DNA from: an uncultured Gammaproteobacteria bacterium
GTDB lineage: Bacteria; Pseudomonadota; Gammaproteobacteria; Rariloculales; Rariloculaceae
Length of the DNA stretch: 15,061 bases
Reading direction: 5' to 3'
NCBI GenBank assembly: GCA_946887385.1
Contig: CAMPKU010000097.1
Span: 1 to 15,061 of the forward strand
The position numbers were made by a program, and so were the translations under genes. This document shows positions 1 to 7,994 of this stretch, piece by piece. Position 1 is the first letter of the stretch, and every line of letters starts with the position of its first letter. The notes beneath the pieces were generated by a model that saw nothing but the letters and a program-made list of their open reading frames with translations, was not told where the DNA came from and ran no database searches.

Positions 1-2040
1 GTGCTGACCCATGCTTACTGGCAGTCGTCGTTCGACGCCGATCCCGCCGTCGTGGGCCGGAGTCTCGTCGTCAACGGCAAACCGCTGACGATCGTCGGCG
101 TGGCACCAAGGGGCTTCTCCGGCACGACCGTCGGCGAGCGCCCGCTCGCGTTCGCGCCGATCACGTTCCGCTGGCTCTCGAACCCGAACACGGTACCGAA
201 CCACGTGGACCGTCAGCGCTACTGGGTCTATTTGTTCGCGCGCTTGAAGCCGGGCATCTCCAGAACGCAAGCGGCCGCGGCGATCAACGTGCCCTACCGG
301 TCCATCATCAACGAGGTGGACGCGCCGCTCTTCACGGGTTTCAGCGAGCAACAGCTCGACGCGTTTCGCGCCAGGACCGTCGTGCTGACGCCGGGCGACA
401 GAGGCCAAAGCAGGATCGACGACAACGCGCGCACGGAGCTCGCGATCCTGCTCGTCTCGACGGCGCTCGTGCTGCTCATCGCCTGCGTCAATATCGCGAA
501 CCTGATGCTCGCGCGCGGCTCGACGCGGATCGGCGAGATCGCCGTGCGCGCCGCGCTCGGAGCCTCGCGGCGCCGATTGCTTTCTCTGTTGCTCATCGAA
601 ACGCTCCTTCTGGCGGCCGCTGCGGCGCTGGTGAGCGCGCCTCTCACATTGGCGGCCTTGCGCGGCATTCGTACTTTGATGCCGGCGTCCGAATTGTCTA
701 CGTTCGAATTGGCTTTCGGCGGCACGGCCATTGCAGGCACCCTTGGCTTGGCAATCGTTGCGGCGCTCGTGTTCGGTTTGGTACCGGCGCTCAAGCTCAT
801 TCGGTCCGACGTGAATCCGGCACAGCAATCGCAAGGCACGCGGCAGACCGGCGGTAAGGCTGCGGCGGGTTTTCGCGCTACTCTGACCACCGCGCAGATC
901 GCATTATCGACGGCGCTGCTCGTGCTTGCGGGGTGGTTCGCACAGAGCCTCGCCAACGTCACGCGCGTGGATCTCGGCTTTCGCGCCGAGTCGCTCACGG
1001 TCTTCACGATCGCGCCGGAGCGCAACGGTTACGACCCGGCGCAGTCGGCAGCGCTATTCACGCGTCTCGAGGATGAGCTGGCACGGATCCCAGGCGTCAC
1101 GGCCGCCGGCGCGTCGAGTGTCGCGTTGCTCGACAACAGCAACTGGAACGCCAACGTCAGCGTCGAAGGCTTCGAGACGACTCCCGAAACGGACACCAAC
1201 GTTTCGATGAACTTCGTCGGCGCGGAATTCTTCGGGACGCTCGAGATGCCGTTGCTTCGCGGCGCCGCGTTTGAGCGCACCACGAGCGACGGGGCGCCTG
1301 TCGCCGTGGTCAACGAGCGGTTCGTCGAAAAGTTCGCGCTCGGCGACGACCCCGTCGGCAAGCGCATGGCTTTCGGTGCGGGCGCGACCCCAAACCTCAA
1401 CATCGAGATCGTCGGCGTCGTGCGCGACGCGAAATACAGCGAGGTCAAGGCGGACGCGCCGCCGCAGGTTTTCCGGCCGCGCGTACAGGCACCCTTCCTC
1501 GGCGAGATCAGCTTCTATCTGCGCAGCAACTTGGCATTGCCGGAGCTGCGCTCGGCGGTCGCCGCGGTGCTTACCCGTCACGATGCCAACCTGCCGCTCA
1601 TCGCGTTCCGCACGGTTCCGGAGCAAGCGCGTGAGAACGCGTTCTTAGACCGATTCATGAGCACGATCGCCACGACCTTGGCTGCCCTGGCCGTCGTGCT
1701 CGCCGCCATCGGCATCTACGGTGTGCTCTCGTACGGCGTTGTCCAGAGGTTGCGCGAGATCGGTCTGCGCATTGCGCTCGGCGCGGCGCCGCAGAACGTA
1801 CGCCGCATGGTCCTGAAGCAGGTGGGCTGGATGGCCGCCATCGGCATTGCGATCGGCGTGAGCCTGGCGCTGCTGCTGGGCCGGGTCAGCCGCTCCTTGC
1901 TGTTCGGCCTCGCGCCCACCGACCCGCTCGTGCCGACGGCCGCCGTTCTTGCCCTTTCGGCCGTCGTGCTCGCAGCCGCATACTGGCCGGCGCGGCGCGC
2001 CGCGCTCGTCGATCCTGTTACTGCACTCCGCGGCGATTGA
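1..2040 (+). CDS. MacB/FtsX-type duplicated ABC permease 1 (5'-truncated by the window edge)
   Basis: This is the C-terminal 679 residues of a cytoplasmic-membrane ABC permease. The reading frame is open at base 1. The first visible residues (VLTHAYWQ...DPAVVGRSL) match the middle of the first periplasmic domain of the downstream paralogues, so about 150 residues (TM1 and half of that domain) lie upstream and the GTG at base 1 is not a start. In fragment numbering: TM2 about 146-170, TM3 196-222, TM4 241-267, TM5 291-320, a second periplasmic MacB-type domain about 320-550, then TM6 553-582, TM7 607-630 and TM8 643-664. Both coupling segments are present (GEIAVRAALGA after TM2, REIGLRIALGA after TM6), as is the family C-terminal signature PARRAALVDPVTALR. 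It precedes the ATPase by 39 bp, so the operon begins outside the window. The family call is firm; the substrate is unknown. Confidence 0.93.
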   Translation: MLTHAYWQSSFDADPAVVGRSLVVNGKPLTIVGVAPRGFSGTTVGERPLAFAPITFRWLSNPNTVPNHVDRQRYWVYLFARLKPGISRTQAAAAINVPYRSIINEVDAPLFTGFSEQQLDAFRARTVVLTPGDRGQSRIDDNARTELAILLVSTALVLLIACVNIANLMLARGSTRIGEIAVRAALGASRRRLLSLLLIETLLLAAAAALVSAPLTLAALRGIRTLMPASELSTFELAFGGTAIAGTLGLAIVAALVFGLVPALKLIRSDVNPAQQSQGTRQTGGKAAAGFRATLTTAQIALSTALLVLAGWFAQSLANVTRVDLGFRAESLTVFTIAPERNGYDPAQSAALFTRLEDELARIPGVTAAGASSVALLDNSNWNANVSVEGFETTPETDTNVSMNFVGAEFFGTLEMPLLRGAAFERTTSDGAPVAVVNERFVEKFALGDDPVGKRMAFGAGATPNLNIEIVGVVRDAKYSEVKADAPPQVFRPRVQAPFLGEISFYLRSNLALPELRSAVAAVLTRHDANLPLIAFRTVPEQARENAFLDRFMSTIATTLAALAVVLAAIGIYGVLSYGVVQRLREIGLRIALGAAPQNVRRMVLKQVGWMAAIGIAIGVSLALLLGRVSRSLLFGLAPTDPLVPTAAVLALSAVVLAAAYWPARRAALVDPVTALRGD

Positions 2041-2079
2041 GCCGCACCGCATCCCAAGAATCGCCCGAGGAACACAACG

Positions 2080-2880
2080 ATGAATGCACTAGCCAGCGAT
2101 ACCGCCGTCAACGCTCCGCTCATTCAGCTCGACGACCTGAAGAAGGTGTTTTACACCGACGAGGTCGAGACGCACGCGCTGTCCGGCGTGCACTTCGAGA
2201 TCACGAAAGGAGATTACTTATCGATTGCAGGCCCTTCCGGCTGCGGCAAGTCGACGCTGCTCTCGATCCTGGGCCTGCTCGATACGCCGTCCGGCGGAAA
2301 ATACGTGCTGAACGGCACGCCCGTCGAGAACCTCGACGCGTCGCAGCGCGCGCAAATCCGCAACAAGGAAATCGGCTTCATCTTCCAGGCGTTCAACCTG
2401 ATCGGCGATCTCACGGTGTTCGAGAACGTAGAGCTGCCGCTCACGTACCGCGCCGGCATGAAGGCCGCCGAGCGCAAGAAGCGCGTGCTGGAAGCGCTCG
2501 AGCGCGTGCGCATGGCCCATCGCTTGAACCACTATCCGGCGCAGCTCTCGGGCGGTCAGCAGCAGCGCGTCGCCGTGGCGCGCGCGCTGGTCGGTAGCCC
2601 CTCGATCCTGCTCGCCGACGAGCCCACGGGTAACCTGGACTCGAAGAACGGCGAGCAGGTGATGGCGCTGCTCGCAGACTTGCACGCCGACGGCGCCACG
2701 ATCTGCATCGTCACGCACGATCCGCGCTACGCCGACTATGCGGATCGCAAGATCCACATGTTCGACGGCCGCGTGGTCGACGAAGAGACGCTGAACCGCC
2801 TGCGCGAGGAGGAAGACCGTCGCATCGCCGAGCAGGCGCGCCGCGGCCGGCCGACGCAAGTCGAGATCACCGAAGACTGA
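2080..2880 (+). CDS. ABC transporter ATP-binding protein, MacB/LolD type
   Basis: A 266-residue ATPase expected to drive the neighbouring permeases from the cytoplasmic face by ATP hydrolysis. All motifs are intact: Walker A GPSGCGKST (51-59), Q-loop Gln103 in FIFQAFNL, signature LSGGQQQR (156-163), Walker B ILLADE with catalytic Glu181, D-loop NLD (185-187) and switch His213 in VTHD. The run LTVFENVELPL after the Q-loop is typical of the MacB/LolD/FtsE branch. GAGGA at 2067-2071, 8 nt before the ATG, supports the start. After the catalytic core (ends near residue 233) there is a charged 33-residue tail rich in Glu and Arg, longer than in LolD (about 233 residues). It is the only ATPase in the window and has permeases on both sides, so it is the likely shared energiser (inference). 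MacB itself has its ATPase fused to the permease; here they are separate genes. The exact partner is not determinable. Confidence 0.96.
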   Translation: MNALASDTAVNAPLIQLDDLKKVFYTDEVETHALSGVHFEITKGDYLSIAGPSGCGKSTLLSILGLLDTPSGGKYVLNGTPVENLDASQRAQIRNKEIGFIFQAFNLIGDLTVFENVELPLTYRAGMKAAERKKRVLEALERVRMAHRLNHYPAQLSGGQQQRVAVARALVGSPSILLADEPTGNLDSKNGEQVMALLADLHADGATICIVTHDPRYADYADRKIHMFDGRVVDEETLNRLREEEDRRIAEQARRGRPTQVEITED

Positions 2881-2894
2881 GCGGACGCGGTCGC

Positions 2895-2908
2895 GCCGCG
2901 CAAGCGGC
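2895..2908 (+). other. GC stem-loop with GNRA tetraloop between the ATPase and permease 2
   Basis: GCCGC (2895-2899) pairs perfectly with GCGGC (2904-2908) around the loop GCAA, which is a GNRA-type tetraloop. It lies 14 nt after the ATPase stop and 33 nt before the permease 2 start. There is no following T-run, so it is not a standard terminator. It could protect or cap the upstream message, or tune expression between the ATPase and the permeases, but that is inference. Short GC hairpins also arise by chance in DNA this GC-rich. Confidence 0.4.
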
Positions 2909-2941
2909 ATCGATTCGGTCATCGTCCAAAGAGAGGGGCGC

Positions 2942-5401
2942 ATGTTGCGTTCACTGGTGAAGCGCCCCGCGTTCGCGGCCGTCGTCGTCGCCACGTTGGC
3001 GCTCGGTCTCGGCGCCACCATCGGCATCTTCAGTGTGGCGAACGCCGTGCTGTTCCGCCCGCTGCCGTACCCCAACGCCGACCGCATCTTCGTTCTCAAC
3101 ACGCGCGCAGAGGACGGCTCGCCCACGGGTCCCGTCGCGCCGCGCGACATGCCCACGCTCTACGACGATCACCCGTCGCTCGCGGCCGCGGCGCTCGCGT
3201 TCTACACCGAAGGCCGCATCCGGGGTAACGACGAGGTCGACTACAACATGGGCCGTTACGGCGTGACGGATCAGTTCTTCGACGTGTTCAACATGCCGAT
3301 GGCGATAGGGCGAGGGTTCGAGCGCGGCGAGCCGCAGGGCCCGGTTGTGATTTCGTACGCCACGTGGCGCGACGTGTTCGCGTCGGACCCCGATATCCTC
3401 GGCAAGTCGATTCGCGTGGAGAACGGCGTTCGTCCCGTCGTTGGAGTGACGCCCGAAGGCTTCGACTTCCCCGGCAACGCCGCCTACTGGACGTTGATGC
3501 AGCTTGGGCCCGCCTACGCGAACTTGCGCGGTTACTCGAGCTATCTGCGGCTCAAGCCCGAGGCGACGACGCCGGCGCTCGAGCAACAGCTCGCGGTGCT
3601 GGGCAACGACTTGGGTCCAGATGCAGCCACGGGCCGGCCGGTGCAATTCGCGATTCAGCCGCTGCTCGAGAACGTGGTCGGCACGTTACGCCCCACGGTG
3701 CTGCTGCTGTTCGGAGCGACGGCCGTGCTGCTCCTGATCGCGTGCATCAACGTCGCCAACCTGTTGCTCGCCCGCGGCGCAACGCGCACGCGCGAGCTCG
3801 CCGTGCGCACGGCGCTCGGGGCGCCGCGCTGGCGGATCTTTGGGCGATTGCTCGGCGAGAGTCTCGTGCTGTCCGCGCTGGGCGGCATCGCCGGGCTCGT
3901 GGTAGGCGTCGTGGGGATTCGCTTGCTGCTGGGCTTGGGCCCCGCCGACCTGCCGCGTCTCGACTCCGTGCCGCTCGACGGCAGAGTGCTCGTGTTTGCG
4001 GCCGCGGCCACGCTCGTCACGGGCTTTCTGTTCGGCATCGCGCCGGCGTGGCGGCTCGCGCGCGTGGACCTCCGCGCGCTCGTCAACGACGGCGGGCGCG
4101 GCCACGCGACGGGACGCGCGCAGCAACGGCTCTTTAGTGGCCTGGTCGTGGCCGAGATTGCGCTCGCGGTGGTGCTCGTCATCGGCGCCGGGCTCCTGGT
4201 TCGCAGTTATACCAATCTGGTCACCACCGATCCGGGCTTTCGCACCGAGCGCACGCTATCGGTGTTCATCAACGTTCCCGGCGAAGCAATTCAGGTGGTC
4301 TTCCAGCAACCGCCCGCTGTGGCCGGCGAGCCGCCGCGCTTCGAGGGCAGCTATCGTTTGATCGGCGATTTCTTTCGCGAGCTCGAAGGCCGCGTGCGGG
4401 CGTTGAACGGAGTGGAATCCGTGAGCGTGAGCTCGTCGGTGCCGCTGAGCAGCCAGCAATGGGACAACGCCGTGGCGTTTCGCATCGACGGCGAAGCTGC
4501 GCCGGACGTCACCGTGAGTCAGATGCAGGCCAGGCAGCGCAGCGTCAGCTCGAGCTTCTTCTCCTCGATGGGTATACCCGTCGTCGAAGGCCGAGCGTTC
4601 GATGCCAACGATCGGCGCGACGGCCCCGGTGTCGCGCTCGTCAACGAGACCTTCGTGCGCCGCTACTTGACCGGCGGCCAGGCAGTGGGCCGCTCGTTGA
4701 CGCTGCCGGTGAACCCGTTCCGCATGACCGACTTCGGCTTCCAGTACGGCGAGCTCGTTCCCGATGGATTCGAGATCGTCGGCGTGGTGGCCGACGCGAA
4801 GTACACGGCGCTCGGCGCCGCGCCCGAGCCGTCGATCTATTTCTCGAACGAGCAGTTCATGCTGCGCCGCACGAACTTGATCGTTAGAACGACGAGCGAC
4901 GATCCGAGCGCCGTCATAACCGCGATTCGCGCCGAGATCGCGGCGCTGCGGCCGATGCCCGCGGAGTTCGAGCTCTATTCGCAGATCCTGCGCGTGTCGC
5001 TGGCGCGCGAGCGCCTCGGCATGTCGCTGTTCGCGGTGTTCGGCGCCGTGGCGCTCGCGCTCGCGGCCGTGGGCGTTTACGGCCTGATGTCGTACTCCGT
5101 CGCTCAGCGCGGCGGCGAGATTGCGGTGCGCGCCGCGCTCGGCGCCTCGCAGCGGCGCATCGTGCGCGGCGTAGTCGCGCGTGCCGCGTGGCTCGGGTTT
5201 GCCGGGATCGCGATCGGCGTGGCGGTAGCGGCGGCCACGGGCCGCGTGCTCGCGAGCGAGCTCTACGGCGTCAGCACGCTCGACTGGCGCGTGTTCGTCG
5301 CCGTGCCTTTGGTTTTGCTCGCGGTGGCGCTGTTGGCCGCGTACGTGCCGGCGCGCCGGGCGGCGCGCGTCGATCCGGCGGGCGTTCTTCAGACGGAGTA
5401 G
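2942..5401 (+). CDS. MacB/FtsX-type duplicated ABC permease 2
   Basis: A complete 819-residue membrane permease. TM1 is at about 10-35 and ends in RPLPYP; first periplasmic MacB-type domain about 37-250; TM2-TM4 at 253-275, 302-330 and 349-373; TM5 397-422; second periplasmic domain about 423-690; TM6-TM8 at 693-720, 748-772 and 781-803. Coupling segments RELAVRTALGA and GEIAVRAALGA follow TM2 and TM6, and it ends in PARRAARVDP. GAGAGGGG at 2931-2938, just before the ATG, supports the start. The frame is open further upstream but offers no ATG, GTG or TTG. As a result the N-terminus (MLRSLVKRP) lacks the 8-14-residue cytoplasmic amphipathic stretch (DLRYALRQ-like) seen in its paralogues. The second periplasmic domain carries two extra segments, near residues 448-471 (Pro-rich) and 588-606. 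It follows the ATPase by 61 bp and is 5 bp from permease 3. Family certain, substrate unknown. Confidence 0.95.
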   Translation: MLRSLVKRPAFAAVVVATLALGLGATIGIFSVANAVLFRPLPYPNADRIFVLNTRAEDGSPTGPVAPRDMPTLYDDHPSLAAAALAFYTEGRIRGNDEVDYNMGRYGVTDQFFDVFNMPMAIGRGFERGEPQGPVVISYATWRDVFASDPDILGKSIRVENGVRPVVGVTPEGFDFPGNAAYWTLMQLGPAYANLRGYSSYLRLKPEATTPALEQQLAVLGNDLGPDAATGRPVQFAIQPLLENVVGTLRPTVLLLFGATAVLLLIACINVANLLLARGATRTRELAVRTALGAPRWRIFGRLLGESLVLSALGGIAGLVVGVVGIRLLLGLGPADLPRLDSVPLDGRVLVFAAAATLVTGFLFGIAPAWRLARVDLRALVNDGGRGHATGRAQQRLFSGLVVAEIALAVVLVIGAGLLVRSYTNLVTTDPGFRTERTLSVFINVPGEAIQVVFQQPPAVAGEPPRFEGSYRLIGDFFRELEGRVRALNGVESVSVSSSVPLSSQQWDNAVAFRIDGEAAPDVTVSQMQARQRSVSSSFFSSMGIPVVEGRAFDANDRRDGPGVALVNETFVRRYLTGGQAVGRSLTLPVNPFRMTDFGFQYGELVPDGFEIVGVVADAKYTALGAAPEPSIYFSNEQFMLRRTNLIVRTTSDDPSAVITAIRAEIAALRPMPAEFELYSQILRVSLARERLGMSLFAVFGAVALALAAVGVYGLMSYSVAQRGGEIAVRAALGASQRRIVRGVVARAAWLGFAGIAIGVAVAAATGRVLASELYGVSTLDWRVFVAVPLVLLAVALLAAYVPARRAARVDPAGVLQTE
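5395..5398 (+). promoter_or_regulatory. Ribosome-binding site of permease 3, inside the end of permease 2
   Basis: GGAG ends 8 nt before the ATG at 5407 and lies in the last codons of permease 2. It decides the permease 3 start: the frame is open much further upstream (to about 5188), but that stretch overlaps permease 2 and reads as low-complexity Arg/Ala-rich sequence. The position implies that ribosomes finishing permease 2 expose the site, so the two genes are probably translationally coupled. Confidence 0.6.
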
Positions 5402-5406
5402 CGAGC

Positions 5407-7902
5407 ATGTGGTGGGACATGACCATTCGTGACCTGCGCCAGGCGGCGCGCGGGCTGCTGCGCAGCAAGTCGTTCACGATCGTCGCGGTCGCCACGCTCG
5501 CCATCGGCATCGGCGCGACGACGGCCGTGTTCAGCGTCGTCGACGGTGTGCTGCTGAAGCCGCTGCCGTATCCCGATTCAGACAGGCTCGTCGCGGTGTG
5601 GCACGACGCGCCGGGAGCGCCAGGCCTCACGGCCGTTGCCGGCGGGCTCCAGATGTCCACGTCGATGCTCGTCGCATACCGCGAGAACAACCGGTCTTTC
5701 GACAACGTCGGGCTCTGGGGGCTCGGTGTCGCCAACGTGACGGGACGAGCTGAGCCCGAGCAAGTTGACCGCGTGCTCGTGACGGGCCAAGCGCTTGCAG
5801 CATTCGGCGTGCCGCCGCTGCTTGGCCGCTGGATCGACGAGCGCGACGAGGCTCCCAGTGGGCCGGCGGTCGCGATGCTGAGCTACGGGTACTGGCAAGC
5901 GCGTTTCGGCGGCGATCCGAACGTAGTGGGGCAGCAGCTCGAAATCGATTCCGTGCTTACCGAGATCGTCGGCGTGATGCCGCGCGGATTCCGTTTCGGA
6001 GATGCAGAAGCGGACCTCATCGGGGCTTCCCGGTTCGACCGGTCCACTTTGATCCCGCCGCCGTTTTGGGCCAACGGGGTCGCGCGCCTTAGAGCCGGCG
6101 TCACACTCGAGCAGGCCGGCGCGGACATCGAGCGCATGTTGCCGATCTGGATCGACATGTTCCCGTTCCCGGGCGGCCAGAGTGCACGCGGGGTGTATCT
6201 CGATACTTGGCGCGTGGCCCCGGCGCTCAAGCCGCTGAAGGCCGATGTCATCGGCACTGTCGGCGATTCGCTGTGGGTGGTGCTGGCGATGATGGCAATC
6301 GTGCTGGCGATCGCGAGCGCGAACGTGACGAATCTGCTGCTCGTGCGCGGCGAGAATAGGGCGCGCGAGCTCGAGGTGCGCGCCGCACTCGGCGCAGGCT
6401 CGTGGCGTATCGCGCGCGCGATGCTGGCCGAAAGCTTGCTGTTGGCCGCCCTGGCGGGCGTCGCCGGCATCATGCTGGCGTATGGCGCGCTTCAAGTCAT
6501 GCTCGCGCTTTCGCCACAACAGCTTCCGCGCCTCGCAGAGATCGCGCTCGACGCGCGCTCGTTCGCGTTTGCATGCATCGTGACGTCGGCTGTGGGCGCT
6601 GTGATCAGCGTCGTGCCGGTGCTGCGCGTCGCGCGCGCGCGGCTTTCGACGAGCTTGCGCGCCGCGCGCGGAACGAGCGCCGGCCGAGACCAGCATCGGG
6701 CTCAGAACGCGCTCGTCGTGGGACAAGTCGCGCTTGCGCTCGTGTTGCTCGTGAGCTCGGGTCTCATGATCCGCACCTTTGATGCTCTGCGGCAAGTGGA
6801 GCTTGGGTTCATTGCGCCGGAGTCGCTGCAGACGTTCCGCGTCATCTCATCACAGCCAGCGGATCTTACGTCGCGAGCCGTGTTCGTCGAGCAGCGCACC
6901 ATCGTCGAAGCGCTCGAAGCGATCCCCGGCGTTACCTCGGTCGCGTTCACGAGTGTGCTGCCGTTGGACGAGGTGGACCCGGCTTGGAACAGCATCAGCG
7001 TCGAAGGTGAAAGCGCCGCGCTCGAGTCCGCGCTGCGCGTGTTCAACTACATGTCCCCGGGTTATCTCGAGACGATGGGCATACGCGTCGTCGCGGGTCG
7101 AGATCTGACCTGGGCCGATCTCGAAGAAACGCGCTCCGTGACGCTCGTTTCGGCAGGCCTCGCGCGCGAGATCTTCGGGTCGCCCGAAGCGGCGCTCGGT
7201 CGGCGAATTCGTGGGGCGCAAGGCGGCGCGTTGCGCGAGATCGTCGGCGTCGTGGACGACGTCCGCAGCCAGGGGCTCGAGAGCGAGCCGCCGCCTACGG
7301 TCTATTGGCCTTCGATGATGGCGGACTTTTTTCCCTTCCAAACGCCGCTCTTCATCCAGCGCGGTGTGGCGTTCGCCGTGCGTAGCCCGCTCGCGGGCAC
7401 GCCCGCGCTCGCGCGGCAGATCGAGCGGGCCGTCTGGTCCGTGAACCCGGATCTGCCGATCGCCTCCGTGCGCACCATGCAGAATTTCCACGACCGGTCG
7501 CTCGCCCGTACGTCGTTTACGCTGGTGATGCTCATCGCCGCGGCAGGTGCCGCGCTCGTGCTCGGTGTGGTCGGACTTTACGGTGTGTTGTCGTACGTGG
7601 TGTCGACGCGGCGCCGGGAGATCGCAATTCGCTTCGCGCTCGGCGCGCAATCGAGTGACGTCCAAGCGCGCATCGTGCGCCAAGGCGTGGTGCTGGCAGG
7701 TATCGGCGTGGGCATAGGCCTCGTGGCGGCCGCTGGCGTCGCGCGGCTCATGACGTCGTTGCTCTACGAGGTGCAGGCCGTGGATCCGCTCACGTACGCG
7801 GCTGTTGCGGCGGGGCTCATCGGCGTCGCCGCGCTCGCGAGTTACGTGCCGGCGCGGCGGGCGTCAGCAGTCGATCCCGCCGAGTCTCTGGCCGCGGAGT
7901 AG
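5407..7902 (+). CDS. MacB/FtsX-type duplicated ABC permease 3
   Basis: A complete 831-residue permease. I start it at the ATG giving MWWDMTIRDLRQ, because this places the family N-terminal helix (IRDLRQAARGLL) directly before TM1 (about 21-50) and has a ribosome-binding site 8 nt upstream; Met5 at 5419 is a less likely alternative. First periplasmic domain about 50-285, TM2-TM4 at 288-313, 340-365 and 385-408, TM5 435-460, second periplasmic domain about 460-700, TM6-TM8 at 703-730, 762-782 and 796-817. Coupling segments are RELEVRAALGA and REIAIRFALGA. The C-terminus PARRASAVDPAESLAAE departs from the LR-x-E ending of most of its neighbours. It begins 5 bp after permease 2. A 92-bp gap follows, the longest in the window. 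Likely forms a membrane complex with an ATPase dimer (inference from MacB); substrate unknown. Confidence 0.95.
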   Translation: MWWDMTIRDLRQAARGLLRSKSFTIVAVATLAIGIGATTAVFSVVDGVLLKPLPYPDSDRLVAVWHDAPGAPGLTAVAGGLQMSTSMLVAYRENNRSFDNVGLWGLGVANVTGRAEPEQVDRVLVTGQALAAFGVPPLLGRWIDERDEAPSGPAVAMLSYGYWQARFGGDPNVVGQQLEIDSVLTEIVGVMPRGFRFGDAEADLIGASRFDRSTLIPPPFWANGVARLRAGVTLEQAGADIERMLPIWIDMFPFPGGQSARGVYLDTWRVAPALKPLKADVIGTVGDSLWVVLAMMAIVLAIASANVTNLLLVRGENRARELEVRAALGAGSWRIARAMLAESLLLAALAGVAGIMLAYGALQVMLALSPQQLPRLAEIALDARSFAFACIVTSAVGAVISVVPVLRVARARLSTSLRAARGTSAGRDQHRAQNALVVGQVALALVLLVSSGLMIRTFDALRQVELGFIAPESLQTFRVISSQPADLTSRAVFVEQRTIVEALEAIPGVTSVAFTSVLPLDEVDPAWNSISVEGESAALESALRVFNYMSPGYLETMGIRVVAGRDLTWADLEETRSVTLVSAGLAREIFGSPEAALGRRIRGAQGGALREIVGVVDDVRSQGLESEPPPTVYWPSMMADFFPFQTPLFIQRGVAFAVRSPLAGTPALARQIERAVWSVNPDLPIASVRTMQNFHDRSLARTSFTLVMLIAAAGAALVLGVVGLYGVLSYVVSTRRREIAIRFALGAQSSDVQARIVRQGVVLAGIGVGIGLVAAAGVARLMTSLLYEVQAVDPLTYAAVAAGLIGVAALASYVPARRASAVDPAESLAAE

Positions 7903-7994
7903 GGCGTGGACGTGAACAATCCGCGTTCAAGGAATCCCTCACGTGGCGGATTTCGCACCACGATAGTGCAGGTGCTGTACAAGGCCGTCCCGAA
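7903..7994 (+). promoter_or_regulatory. Longest intergenic gap, with two weak inverted repeats
   Basis: This 92-bp stretch separates permeases 3 and 4. It contains AATCCGC (7918-7924) and its reverse complement GCGGATT (7946-7952), 21 nt apart with a CACGTG palindrome (7940-7945) just inside the right arm. A second pair follows: GCACC (7955-7959) and GGTGC (7971-7975) with an 11-nt loop. Neither is followed by a T-run, so I do not call a terminator, and I see no convincing -35/-10 pair. It may hold an internal promoter, an operator or an mRNA processing site, or be plain spacer. Confidence 0.3.

Noticed and set aside
2218..3156. A 312-codon minus-strand frame across the ATPase and permease 2 junction.
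   Set aside because: It overlaps two well-supported genes on the other strand and its translation resembles no protein family.
5188..5406. A 73-codon N-terminal extension of permease 3.
   Set aside because: It overlaps the permease 2 coding sequence, reads as Arg/Gly/Ala-rich low-complexity sequence, and the ATG at 5407 has a good ribosome-binding site and the correct family N-terminus.
5578..6795. A 405-codon open frame on the minus strand opposite permease 3.
   Set aside because: It lies wholly within permease 3, and its translation is rich in His, Arg, Asp and Ala with no hydrophobic pattern or motif. Long antisense frames are expected in DNA this GC-rich.
7918..7952. The AATCCGC/GCGGATT inverted repeat as a rho-independent terminator.
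   Set aside because: The stem is only 7 bp, the loop is 21 nt and no T-run follows, so it does not fit a terminator.
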